Below are positions 1 to 5,894 of a stretch of 8,255 nucleotides of DNA, one piece after another. The notes beneath the pieces were generated by a model that searched no databases, was not told where the DNA came from, and saw only the letters and a program-made list of their open reading frames with translations. The DNA is from Planctomycetota bacterium (GTDB lineage: Bacteria; Planctomycetota; UBA1135; GCA-002686595): contig JAQBVH010000105.1 of assembly GCA_027623615.1 (NCBI GenBank), positions 1 to 8,255 on the forward strand, written 5' to 3'. The translations under genes were made by a program, and so were the position numbers. Every line of letters starts with the position of its first letter. The first letter of the stretch is position 1.

Positions 1-1780
1 CGTGGTAGGTGATCGGCGTCGAGGCCACCGCGCCCGACCAGACCGAGGCCAGCCCGGCGAGGACCGCGCGGGTGTAGGCGAGCCCGAGGCCCGCGCCGAG
101 CACTGCGCCGATCCCTGCGAGCACGCCCGCCTCGATCAGCAGCACGCGCCGCACCTCCTTCGGCTGCCAGCCGACGGCCAGCAGCGCGCCCATCTCGCCC
201 GCGCGCAGCTCCATGCCGAAGGCGAAGAGCAGACCCGCGAGCAACAGCGCCGAGGCGATCAGGAAGAACGAGAGCCCCAGGAACAGCCCGCCGAAGTCGG
301 TCGGGGTGTTCGTGCCCGCGGCGGCAGCCTCGGCCAGGTCGCGCACCTCGAGGCCGAACTGTCCGGGGGACAGCTCGGCGCGCAGCGCGGCCCCATAGTC
401 GCCGTTCGGGTCAGGGGCACGCACCGCGGTCAGCGTGCCGAAGCGGTTCGACCAGAGCTCCTGACCGACGGAGAGGGGCAGGAACGCCTTGGGCGCGCCG
501 CCGTGCTCGTCCCAGTACACCTCGTCCTGTTCGCGGATCAGCGCCAGGTCGATGTGCACGCCCGGTTCCCAGTCCTTGCAGTCTGCCTCACCCTCTAGGC
601 CGGGGAAGGCCGGCATGAGGTCCCGGTCGACAGCGAGGCCCTGCATGGGCACGACGGCGCCGAGGGGGAAGGTGCGCGTGCCCTCCTCGAGCTCGCGCTC
701 GGGACCGGGGATCCACCAGCGCAGGCCGAACTCGAGGCCTGGCTGCGCGTCGTCGTGGTCGATGGCGGTCCACTCGTTCCAGACGAGCTGGTCCCGCGCG
801 AGGTCCGCGGGCAGGACCTCCTCGACCCAACCCGTCGGCGGACCGAGGTCGCCGATGGCCGCCACCATCGAGTACGGCGTCGAGGCCCGGTCCGACTCGA
901 TCGCGTTGACGAAGTAGGTCAGCACGCGGAGCGCCGGCCGGCCGAGGCGGCGCGCCGCTGCCTCGAGCGGCGCGTCGAGGAAGACGCGTGAGGTGGTCAG
1001 CTCGAAGACGTCGTCGTCCCGCTCGCGCACCTCGAACTGCAGGTCCTCGAACTGCCAGACCTCGTCGAGGGCGGCCTGGCAGTCGTCCGCTGCCGCGTCC
1101 GAGACGATCAGGTTCGCGACGTCCTCGACGCCGAGCTCCTGCGCCAGCCAGCTGCGGGACACGAACACGTTGCCCGGCGCGCGGGGTCCGGCGCGCAGGC
1201 CGAAGCGCGCGAATTCGTCCGCGTCGAGGATGGCCGCGACCCTCACGGGCAGGCCGATGGTCGACTCCTCGGTCGGAGCCAGCACCATCTCGCGCGGGAG
1301 CGCGCTCGGGGCCTCGACGAAGATCCGGATCTCCTTGCCCACCTCGACGCCGAGGCGCTCGGCCACGACATCAGAGATCGCGGCGTCGCCATCCTCCAGC
1401 TCGAGGTCGTGGGGCACCGGCGCGAGGCCGAAGAAGCGCTCGTCGACCCCGAGCGCCCACAGTTCGTTGGCGCGCACCTTGCCGCCGTCCACCGCCGCAT
1501 GGCAGGGCAGGATCAGGACCGGCGCCACGCTGCTGCCGTCGAGTCGATCGGCCAGATGCTTGGCCAGCGCGCCGCGCAGGGCGCGGTCTTCGGCCGCGAT
1601 CACGCTGGCGACCTTGCCGATGCGCGCCCCTGCGCGCTCGCGCAGGCTGCCCTTGACCGAGTCGCCGACCAGCAGCGCGCCGACCAGCACCGCCGTCGCG
1701 ATCGTGAAGCCGACCACGACGCCCACGTTGCTGCGCGCGTGGTGACGGAGGCCCGCGAGGGCGAGGCGGACGAGGTTCAC
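1..1780 (-). CDS. FtsX/MacB-family ABC transporter permease, N-terminal part (cut by left edge)
   Basis: Inner-membrane subunit of an ABC exporter or lipoprotein-release system; its partner ATPase is encoded immediately upstream. The frame stays open for 593 codons and runs off the window. Residues about 19-39 form a first membrane helix (GVVVGFTIATAVLVGALLVG), followed by GDSVKGSLRERAG. A soluble, presumably extracytoplasmic domain of about 455 residues follows. Two more helices lie at about 497-518 (FLGLSFFLIASALLLAGLLF) and 546-567. The segment between and into the last helix (GALLAVGWQPKEVRRVLLIE, then AGVLAGIGAVLG) is the classic FtsX signature. The start is GTG at 1780-1778, overlapping the ATPase stop as GTGA, so translation is probably coupled. 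No strong Shine-Dalgarno is visible. The extracytoplasmic domain is larger than the usual MacB core. The transported substrate cannot be told; at least one further helix and perhaps a second FtsX domain lie outside. Confidence 0.9.
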   Translation of the reverse strand, partial: MNLVRLALAGLRHHARSNVGVVVGFTIATAVLVGALLVGDSVKGSLRERAGARIGKVASVIAAEDRALRGALAKHLADRLDGSSVAPVLILPCHAAVDGGKVRANELWALGVDERFFGLAPVPHDLELEDGDAAISDVVAERLGVEVGKEIRIFVEAPSALPREMVLAPTEESTIGLPVRVAAILDADEFARFGLRAGPRAPGNVFVSRSWLAQELGVEDVANLIVSDAAADDCQAALDEVWQFEDLQFEVRERDDDVFELTTSRVFLDAPLEAAARRLGRPALRVLTYFVNAIESDRASTPYSMVAAIGDLGPPTGWVEEVLPADLARDQLVWNEWTAIDHDDAQPGLEFGLRWWIPGPERELEEGTRTFPLGAVVPMQGLAVDRDLMPAFPGLEGEADCKDWEPGVHIDLALIREQDEVYWDEHGGAPKAFLPLSVGQELWSNRFGTLTAVRAPDPNGDYGAALRAELSPGQFGLEVRDLAEAAAAGTNTPTDFGGLFLGLSFFLIASALLLAGLLFAFGMELRAGEMGALLAVGWQPKEVRRVLLIEAGVLAGIGAVLGAGLGLAYTRAVLAGLASVWSGAVASTPITYH

Positions 1781-2463
1781 GGGGCGCTCTGGGCCAGGGC
1801 GCCGGCCTCGAGGCGCAGGATGTTGCCCACGCGCTCGGCCAACGCGTCGCTGTGGGTGACGACGATCAGGGCCACGCCCTCGCTCTCGTTCAGGTCGAGG
1901 AGCAGGCTGGACAGCTCGCCGGCCGAGTCGCCGTCGAGGGCGCCGGTCGGCTCGTCGGCGAGCAGCAGGCTGGGCTTGTTGATCAGCGCGCGCACGACGG
2001 CGACGCGCTGACGCTCTCCGCCGGAGAGCTGGGCGGGGCGATGCTCGAGGCGCTCGCCGAGACCGACGCGTTCGAGCAGCTCGCGCGCCCGCTCCTCCGA
2101 CTTGCCGCGCCGGTCGGTGACGAGGGTCGGCACGAGCACGTTCTCGAGGGCGCTGCACTGGGGCAGCAGGTGGTGGTCCTGGAAGACGAGGCCGATCGTG
2201 TCCTGGCGCAGCTTGGCGAGGCCCTTCTCGTCCAGTGCCGTCACATCCGTACCGTCGATGCGGATCTTGCCGGAGGTCGGACGGTCGAGGCCGGCGATCA
2301 GGTGCAGGAGCGTCGACTTGCCGGACCCGGAGGGTCCGACCACGGCGAGGCGCTGGCCGTGCTCGAGGGTCAGGTCGACGCCGCGCAGGACCTCGGGGCC
2401 CTCGCTCGCGCCGTCGACGGCCTCGAAGCGCTTGGTGACGGCGTCGAGCTGGAGGAGGGTCAC
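1777..2463 (-). CDS. ABC transporter ATP-binding protein, LolD/MacB type
   Basis: Cytoplasmic ATPase that powers the FtsX-type permease encoded next to it. All nucleotide-binding motifs are present in the 228 residues: Walker A GPSGSGKST at 43-51, Q-loop glutamine at 95 (VFQDHHLLP), signature LSGGE at 146-150, Walker B LLLADE at 166-171 ending in the catalytic glutamate, D-loop GALD at 174-177 and switch histidine 204 (VVTHS). The length and the FQDHHLLP...ALENV segment fit the MacB/LolD subfamily (ABC families o228 and related), which act with FtsX-domain permeases. The start is GTG at 2463, supported by AAGGAG at 2476-2471, seven bases away. Four bases separate it from the upstream membrane-protein gene, and its stop overlaps the permease start. 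It is not assigned as lolD itself because no LolC/E pair or lipoprotein context is visible. Confidence 0.95.
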   Translation of the reverse strand: MTLLQLDAVTKRFEAVDGASEGPEVLRGVDLTLEHGQRLAVVGPSGSGKSTLLHLIAGLDRPTSGKIRIDGTDVTALDEKGLAKLRQDTIGLVFQDHHLLPQCSALENVLVPTLVTDRRGKSEERARELLERVGLGERLEHRPAQLSGGERQRVAVVRALINKPSLLLADEPTGALDGDSAGELSSLLLDLNESEGVALIVVTHSDALAERVGNILRLEAGALAQSAP

Positions 2464-2467
2464 GCAG

Positions 2468-3022
2468 CTACTCCTTGTCCACGGACACTTCGGGCTCGGA
2501 AGCCGCGTCTGTCTTCAGCGGGTCCTTGTAGCGCGCTACGAGAGCGCCTCCCGACGCCGCGAGGATGATGCCCACGTAGAACTGCCAACGCATGGCGCTG
2601 AACCCACCCTTGGGGGGGTGCATGGTCAAGGCAGCCACCGCGTTCACCACCGGCGCGCCGGCGAAGATGATCGACATCACGTACCAGGGCTTGCCGCCCG
2701 CGCCAAAAGCCAGCAAGGCTCCAAAGGCGCCGGTCGCGCCCAGGATCCCAGCGAAGAGCGAGAGGCGAATGCCCGAGGCCGGCATGCTCCAACTCACCCC
2801 GCTGCGCCAGATCATGAACGTGGGCGCGAGGATGGCGACCAGGACGTAGGCGATGCCGACCCACAGGAACGCCTTGTAGCGCCCCTGGTTCGGGTCAGCC
2901 ATCGCGACCTGGCCGCTGTGCAGGAAGTTGCCGTACAGACCCCAGGCCGCCACGGTGATGAAGGCGTAGGCCAGCCAGAGGTTGCCGGAAGGACTCGAGT
3001 CGGGAGCGGGCATGGCAGGCAT
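2468..3022 (-). CDS. Small EamA/DMT-like multi-pass membrane protein, function unknown
   Basis: A 184-residue inner-membrane protein with about five hydrophobic helices: 15-34, 52-72, 86-108, 112-133 and 144-165. The C-terminal tail is short and charged (ending EPEVSVDKE). Half-size and helix-rich, with small residues packed in the helices (FAGILGATGAFGALLAFGAG), it resembles one repeat unit of the drug/metabolite transporter (EamA) superfamily; full DMT transporters have ten helices. Conserved-looking polar features are YGNFLHSGQVAMADPNQGR between helices 1 and 2 and HPPKGG (135-140) before the last helix. I recall similar proteins from planctomycetes but know no function. The start ATG at 3022 abuts the thioesterase stop codon with no gap. 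A second in-frame ATG at 3013 is possible. It is second in the thioesterase-to-permease operon. Confidence 0.85.
   Translation of the reverse strand: MPAMPAPDSSPSGNLWLAYAFITVAAWGLYGNFLHSGQVAMADPNQGRYKAFLWVGIAYVLVAILAPTFMIWRSGVSWSMPASGIRLSLFAGILGATGAFGALLAFGAGGKPWYVMSIIFAGAPVVNAVAALTMHPPKGGFSAMRWQFYVGIILAASGGALVARYKDPLKTDAASEPEVSVDKE
2471..2476 (-). promoter_or_regulatory. Shine-Dalgarno for the ABC ATPase
   Basis: AAGGAG on the minus strand sits seven bases before the GTG at 2463 and lies inside the last codons (Lys-Glu-stop) of the upstream membrane-protein gene. It fixes the GTG start of the ATPase and suggests that translation of the two genes is linked. Confidence 0.7.
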
Positions 3023-3472
3023 CTAGGGTTCGAGGGCCTCGGGCGGCGCGACCTCGATCTGTCGCGCGATGGGTTCGGGCATCGGGACCGCGCGCATGCG
3101 CTCCTCGCCTGGCGGGCGAGAGACGCAGACGGCGGTGATCGAGCCGCGGGCGACCTCCTCGCGGGAGTCGCCATCGACGCGGCGAAAGACGTGCAGGTAG
3201 GTGATCGCGCTGGGACGCTTCTCGCGCACGAAGAGCTCGACCTCGACCTCGTCCTGGTAGCGCAAGGGCGCGCGGTAGTCGCACTCGGCGTGCACCCGCG
3301 CCCAGCCGTACATCGCGCCATCCGTGTCGCCGTGGACCGACAGGCCCAGCGACCGGAAGAAGGCGTGCTCGGCCGACTCCATCCAGCGGAAGAAGTTCGC
3401 GAAGTGGACGATGCCCGCCATATCGGTCTCGGCGAACTCGACGACGCGACGCTGAACGAACGAGGAGGGCAT
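3023..3472 (-). CDS. Acyl-CoA thioesterase, 4-hydroxybenzoyl-CoA thioesterase (YbgC-like) hot-dog family
   Basis: Predicted cytoplasmic hydrolase of acyl-CoA thioesters, releasing CoA and a free acid. The 149 residues match a single hot-dog domain. The N-terminal active-site segment VEFAETDMAGIVHFANFF (11-28) is the 4HBT/YbgC signature, with Asp17 in the position of the known catalytic aspartate. RWMESAEHAFF (29-39) is the start of the central helix. Further strands follow (CDYRAPLRYQDEVEVELFV, then ITYLHVFRRV). The acyl substrate cannot be predicted. It is the first gene of the leftward operon, with its TAG directly followed by the ATG of the membrane protein. No Shine-Dalgarno precedes the ATG; the ten bases before it are almost all C, and a TACGAT lies just upstream, so the transcript may be leaderless. 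The start is otherwise well supported, since the catalytic motif begins only ten residues in. Confidence 0.93.
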   Translation of the reverse strand: MPSSFVQRRVVEFAETDMAGIVHFANFFRWMESAEHAFFRSLGLSVHGDTDGAMYGWARVHAECDYRAPLRYQDEVEVELFVREKRPSAITYLHVFRRVDGDSREEVARGSITAVCVSRPPGEERMRAVPMPEPIARQIEVAPPEALEP

Positions 3473-3482
3473 GGGGGCGGGG

Positions 3483-3488
3483 ATCGTA
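3483..3488 (-). promoter_or_regulatory. Possible -10 element for the thioesterase operon
   Basis: TACGAT on the minus strand matches TATAAT at four of six positions and ends ten bases before the thioesterase ATG. No convincing -35 was found. If real, the transcript would start at or within a few bases of the ATG, which fits the absence of a ribosome-binding site. Weak evidence in GC-rich DNA. Confidence 0.25.
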
Positions 3489-3535
3489 CTCGCGGGCCCG
3501 GTCCGGGGTGGACCCTTGCTGGACCAGGGAGCCGT

Positions 3536-3557
3536 AAAAGGCGCCGTCAGGAGGCGC
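3536..3557 (-). terminator. Weak intrinsic terminator candidate at the end of the glycosyltransferase gene
   Basis: On the minus strand GCGCC (3557-3553) can pair with GGCGC (3545-3541) across a seven-base loop, TCCTGAC, that contains the glycosyltransferase stop codon. The hairpin is followed by CTTTT. The stem is only five base pairs and the T run only four, so termination may be partial and some read-through into the thioesterase operon is possible. Confidence 0.35.
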
Positions 3558-4875
3558 TCAGGTTTTTAGCAGCGGACGAGGGAGACGGTCGCCCAGGAAA
3601 CAGAACCGCCTCGAGCGCGGCCTCGACCCCCGCCGCCATGGCATCGAGGGTGAAGCGCTCCTGCACTGCCGCGCGGCCCGCTTCCCCGAGCTCGCGGGCC
3701 CGCGCCTCGTCGGTGAGGAGCTCCACCAGGCCGTTCGCCAGGGAGCGGACATCGTCCGGTTCGACCAGCAGGCCGGCGCCGGTCGACTCGAGCAGCTCGG
3801 GGAAGGCGCCGCTGCGCGGTTGCACGACCGGCACGCCTGAGGCCCAGGCCTCGAGCAGGTACAGCCCGAACGACTCCCCATAGGTCGCCGGCACGGAGAG
3901 CACCGAGAGCTCGCGCAGCATCTCGAGCTTCTGCTCGCGGTCGACGTTGGGCAGCCACTCGACGCTGTCCGCGACCCAGGCGAGGCGCTGCTTCAGCTCC
4001 GTGACCAGGCCCTTGTCCTCGGAGAGGGAGACGCCCGCGATGCGCAGGCGCGCGTTCGGCACCTTCTTCTTCACCACCAGGAAAGCGTCGATCAACGTGT
4101 GCAGGCCCTTGGGCCGATGCATCCGCGCCAGGTAGCCGATGGTCGGGGCCTTGGGCGCCTTCCACGGGCCGAAATCGGCGGGGTCGATGCCGTTGTGGAC
4201 CGGGTGGATCCTGCCGGGGTCGAGGTCGAGGCGCTCACGCACCACCTCCCCGTACCAGTTGCTGACCGGCACATAGCCGTCGATGTGCGCGGTCGCCGCG
4301 CGCAGCTCGTTCCAGGCCTCGCTCTTGTAGGGCTCGACCATGCCGTCGAGGAACGGCACCTCGCCTTGCAGCGTGCACACGAGCGGCGCGCCGGTCGCCG
4401 CCTTCACCGCCTGCACGAGGCCGGCCAGCATCACGTTCGAGAGCAGCACCACGTCGGGTTTGGGCAGCTGCGCCAGGGACTCGGCCAGGCGCGCGACCTC
4501 GGATCGCTGGCGGCCGTGGTCGCCCTTGAGCGTCGACACGGTCAGCGGCCCCAGGTCCGCAGGCTCGGTCATCGTGCCGCGCGCGGCTACCCAACGCAGA
4601 ATGCTCGGCTTGTCGAGGGCGTCGTGCACCAGGCCCGGCAGCCTGCCGAGCACAGGCAGCTTGTGCTGCAGGTACATGTTGATGCCGCCGAGGTGCACCT
4701 TGCCGCCGGGCACCGTGTCGCTCAGCTCGCCCTGCTCCAGGGCGAAGGGCAGGTACAGCGGCAGGATCATGGCGTCATGGCCGCGCGCGCGGAGGGCCAG
4801 GGCCAACGCGTTGTCCCGCAGGCAGCTCCCGCAGTAGAAGTGCCCGGTGCCCGGCGTGAGCTGGAGGATCTTCAC
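3547..4875 (-). CDS. GT4-family glycosyltransferase
   Basis: Predicted retaining sugar transferase of the GT-B fold, probably cytoplasmic and using a nucleotide-sugar donor. The acceptor is unknown. Using the GTG at 4875 gives 442 residues, a normal GT4 length. The protein then opens MKILQLTPGTGHFYCGSC followed by LRDN, a variant of the N-terminal loop with two cysteines (15 and 18). The donor-binding C-terminal half shows HNGIDPADF near 227-235, YLARMHRPKG near 245-255 and the GT4 EX7E pair in YGESFGLYLLEAW (Glu334 and Glu342). SGVPVVQPRSGAFPELLE follows. The same frame is open further upstream to an ATG at 5028. That extension looks like translated non-coding DNA (Arg/Ala/Pro-rich, no homology), covers the divergent promoter region and would bury the conserved N terminus, so the GTG is preferred despite a weak Shine-Dalgarno. 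It may supply cell-surface glycans, but nothing here proves it. Confidence 0.92.
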   Translation of the reverse strand: MKILQLTPGTGHFYCGSCLRDNALALALRARGHDAMILPLYLPFALEQGELSDTVPGGKVHLGGINMYLQHKLPVLGRLPGLVHDALDKPSILRWVAARGTMTEPADLGPLTVSTLKGDHGRQRSEVARLAESLAQLPKPDVVLLSNVMLAGLVQAVKAATGAPLVCTLQGEVPFLDGMVEPYKSEAWNELRAATAHIDGYVPVSNWYGEVVRERLDLDPGRIHPVHNGIDPADFGPWKAPKAPTIGYLARMHRPKGLHTLIDAFLVVKKKVPNARLRIAGVSLSEDKGLVTELKQRLAWVADSVEWLPNVDREQKLEMLRELSVLSVPATYGESFGLYLLEAWASGVPVVQPRSGAFPELLESTGAGLLVEPDDVRSLANGLVELLTDEARARELGEAGRAAVQERFTLDAMAAGVEAALEAVLFPGRPSPSSAAKNLSAS

Positions 4876-5062
4876 GCGGCTCGCAGGGTCGGCAGGGAGG
4901 AGAGCAGGAGCTTCACGCCCCCCATTCTGTTCTTCCGCAGCCCGACAGGAGCGCGACGGCTGCTCGATTTTCGGGATCCTTGCGGCTCGCAGCGACCGGA
5001 GCGGCCTGCGTTCCGGCGCGACCGCCAACGCCTGCTACGCTCTGGAAAGGAGAATCTGTCCC
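4876..5062. promoter_or_regulatory. Divergent intergenic region between glycosyltransferase and secreted hydrolase
   Basis: These 187 bases separate two divergently transcribed genes and should carry both promoters. It is locally less GC-rich around 4924-4980 (ATTCTGTTCTTCC and CGATTTTCGGGATCCTT). On the minus strand CAGAAT (4929-4924) is a four-of-six match to a -10 box for the glycosyltransferase, without a recognisable -35. On the plus strand no clear sigma-70 promoter was found. I see no strong operator palindrome or riboswitch-like structure. Confidence 0.4.
5046..5052 (+). promoter_or_regulatory. Shine-Dalgarno for the secreted hydrolase
   Basis: AAAGGAG lies ten bases before the ATG at 5063 and is the strongest ribosome-binding site in the window. 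It selects this ATG over the longer open frame that begins at 4847. A signal-peptide-like N terminus follows directly. Confidence 0.75.
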
Positions 5063-5872
5063 ATGCACTCGGTCGCCTCGCTCGCTCTCTGTCTCGCGCT
5101 TGCAGCTTCGACCTTCGCGCGTTCCGCGTTCGTCCAGGACGAGGCCGCGGACATCGCCGACATCCCCTGGCAGGCCCAGCAGGTCGGAGAGGCAGAGCAC
5201 ATGCTCTATCACCTCATCGGCTACGACGAGACCGCGGAGGCGCCCGAGGAGGGGTATCGCCTGCTCCTCGTGCTGCCCGGCGGAGACGGCTCCGCGGGCT
5301 TCCGCGACTTCGTCCGGCGCATCCGCAAGCACGTGCTCGACGAGCGCTGGATCGTCGCCCAGCTCGTGGCGCCGGTCTGGGACGCGGAGCAGGAGATCGT
5401 CTGGCCGACCACGGCGCTGCCGCACCCGAAGATGAAGTTCACGACCGAGGAGTTCCTCGGCGCCGTCATCGACGATGTCGAGCAGCGCATCGCGGTCGAT
5501 CCCGATCACGTCTTCGCGATGGGCTGGTCCTCCAGCGGGACCCCGGTGTACCGCGCCGCCCTGTCGAAGGACACCAAGCTCACCGGCGCCTTCGTCGCCA
5601 TGTCGGTCTGGAAGCCGGACCAGCTCCCGCCGTTGAAGCAGGGCAAGGGGCGCGCCTTCGCGATCCTCCACTCTCCCGAGGACTTCATTCCGATCCGCAT
5701 GGCGGAGGAAGCGCGCGCCGCCCTCGAGAAGGTCAAGGCCAAGGTGCACTACGCCACCTACACGGGCGGCCACGGGTGGAGGGACGATCCCTACGGCAAG
5801 ATGCGCGCGGCGCTCGCGTTCCTCGAGGAGAACCACGCCGTGCCCCCGAAGCGGGTGCGCGAGAAGCAGTAG
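5063..5872 (+). CDS. Secreted alpha/beta-hydrolase (esterase-like)
   Basis: Predicted exported serine hydrolase of 269 residues, acting on an unknown ester or related substrate. The N terminus MHSVASLALCLALAASTFAR is hydrophobic and looks like a signal peptide, with cleavage likely near residues 19-25. It lacks the usual positive charge at the very start. The mature part shows LLLVLPGGDGSAGF (67-80), an oxyanion-side segment common in phospholipase/carboxylesterase and PHB-depolymerase-like enzymes, then GWSSSG (154-159) at the nucleophile elbow with Ser156. HSPEDFIPIRMAEEA (203-217) would give the acid Asp207, and YTGGHGW (233-239) gives His237. The second glycine of the GxSxG motif is replaced by Ser158, which is uncommon. 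The start is set by AAAGGAG. The gene converges on the radical SAM gene with a 3-nt gap. Confidence 0.85.
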   Translation: MHSVASLALCLALAASTFARSAFVQDEAADIADIPWQAQQVGEAEHMLYHLIGYDETAEAPEEGYRLLLVLPGGDGSAGFRDFVRRIRKHVLDERWIVAQLVAPVWDAEQEIVWPTTALPHPKMKFTTEEFLGAVIDDVEQRIAVDPDHVFAMGWSSSGTPVYRAALSKDTKLTGAFVAMSVWKPDQLPPLKQGKGRAFAILHSPEDFIPIRMAEEARAALEKVKAKVHYATYTGGHGWRDDPYGKMRAALAFLEENHAVPPKRVREKQ

Positions 5873-5894
5873 CCCTCAGGCGTAGCGCGCGCCC
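5853..5894. terminator. Possible shared hairpin between convergent genes
   Basis: GGGTGCGCG (5853-5861) can pair with CGCGCGCCC (5886-5894) over nine pairs with one G-U wobble in the plus-strand transcript. The loop of 24 bases holds both stop codons. In the minus-strand transcript the wobble becomes an A-C mismatch. There is no T run on either side, so this is not a textbook terminator. It may simply reflect GC-rich chance complementarity. Confidence 0.25.

Noticed and set aside
988..1745. Plus-strand open frames of 222 and 250 codons over the permease
   Set aside because: Arg/Pro- and Ser/Thr-rich shadows. The minus-strand frame from the GTG at 1780 is open for all 593 codons and has FtsX features.
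3500..3530. Inverted GGTCC/GGACC elements in the 74-nt gap
   Set aside because: Five-base arms with short spacing in GC-rich DNA and no symmetry beyond that; not enough to call an operator.
2102..3883. Plus-strand open frame of 593 codons opposite the thioesterase operon
   Set aside because: Antisense shadow of four well-supported minus-strand features; composition is Arg/Gly/His/Asp-rich with no recognisable domain.
4876..5028. 51-residue upstream extension of the glycosyltransferase to an ATG at 5028
   Set aside because: The sequence is low-complexity Arg/Ala/Pro-type, covers the divergent promoter region, and the conserved-looking N terminus starts at the GTG at 4875.
4847..5062. Longer start for the secreted hydrolase at 4847
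   Set aside because: It would hide the signal peptide and run through the start of the glycosyltransferase gene. The ATG at 5063 has AAAGGAG at proper spacing.
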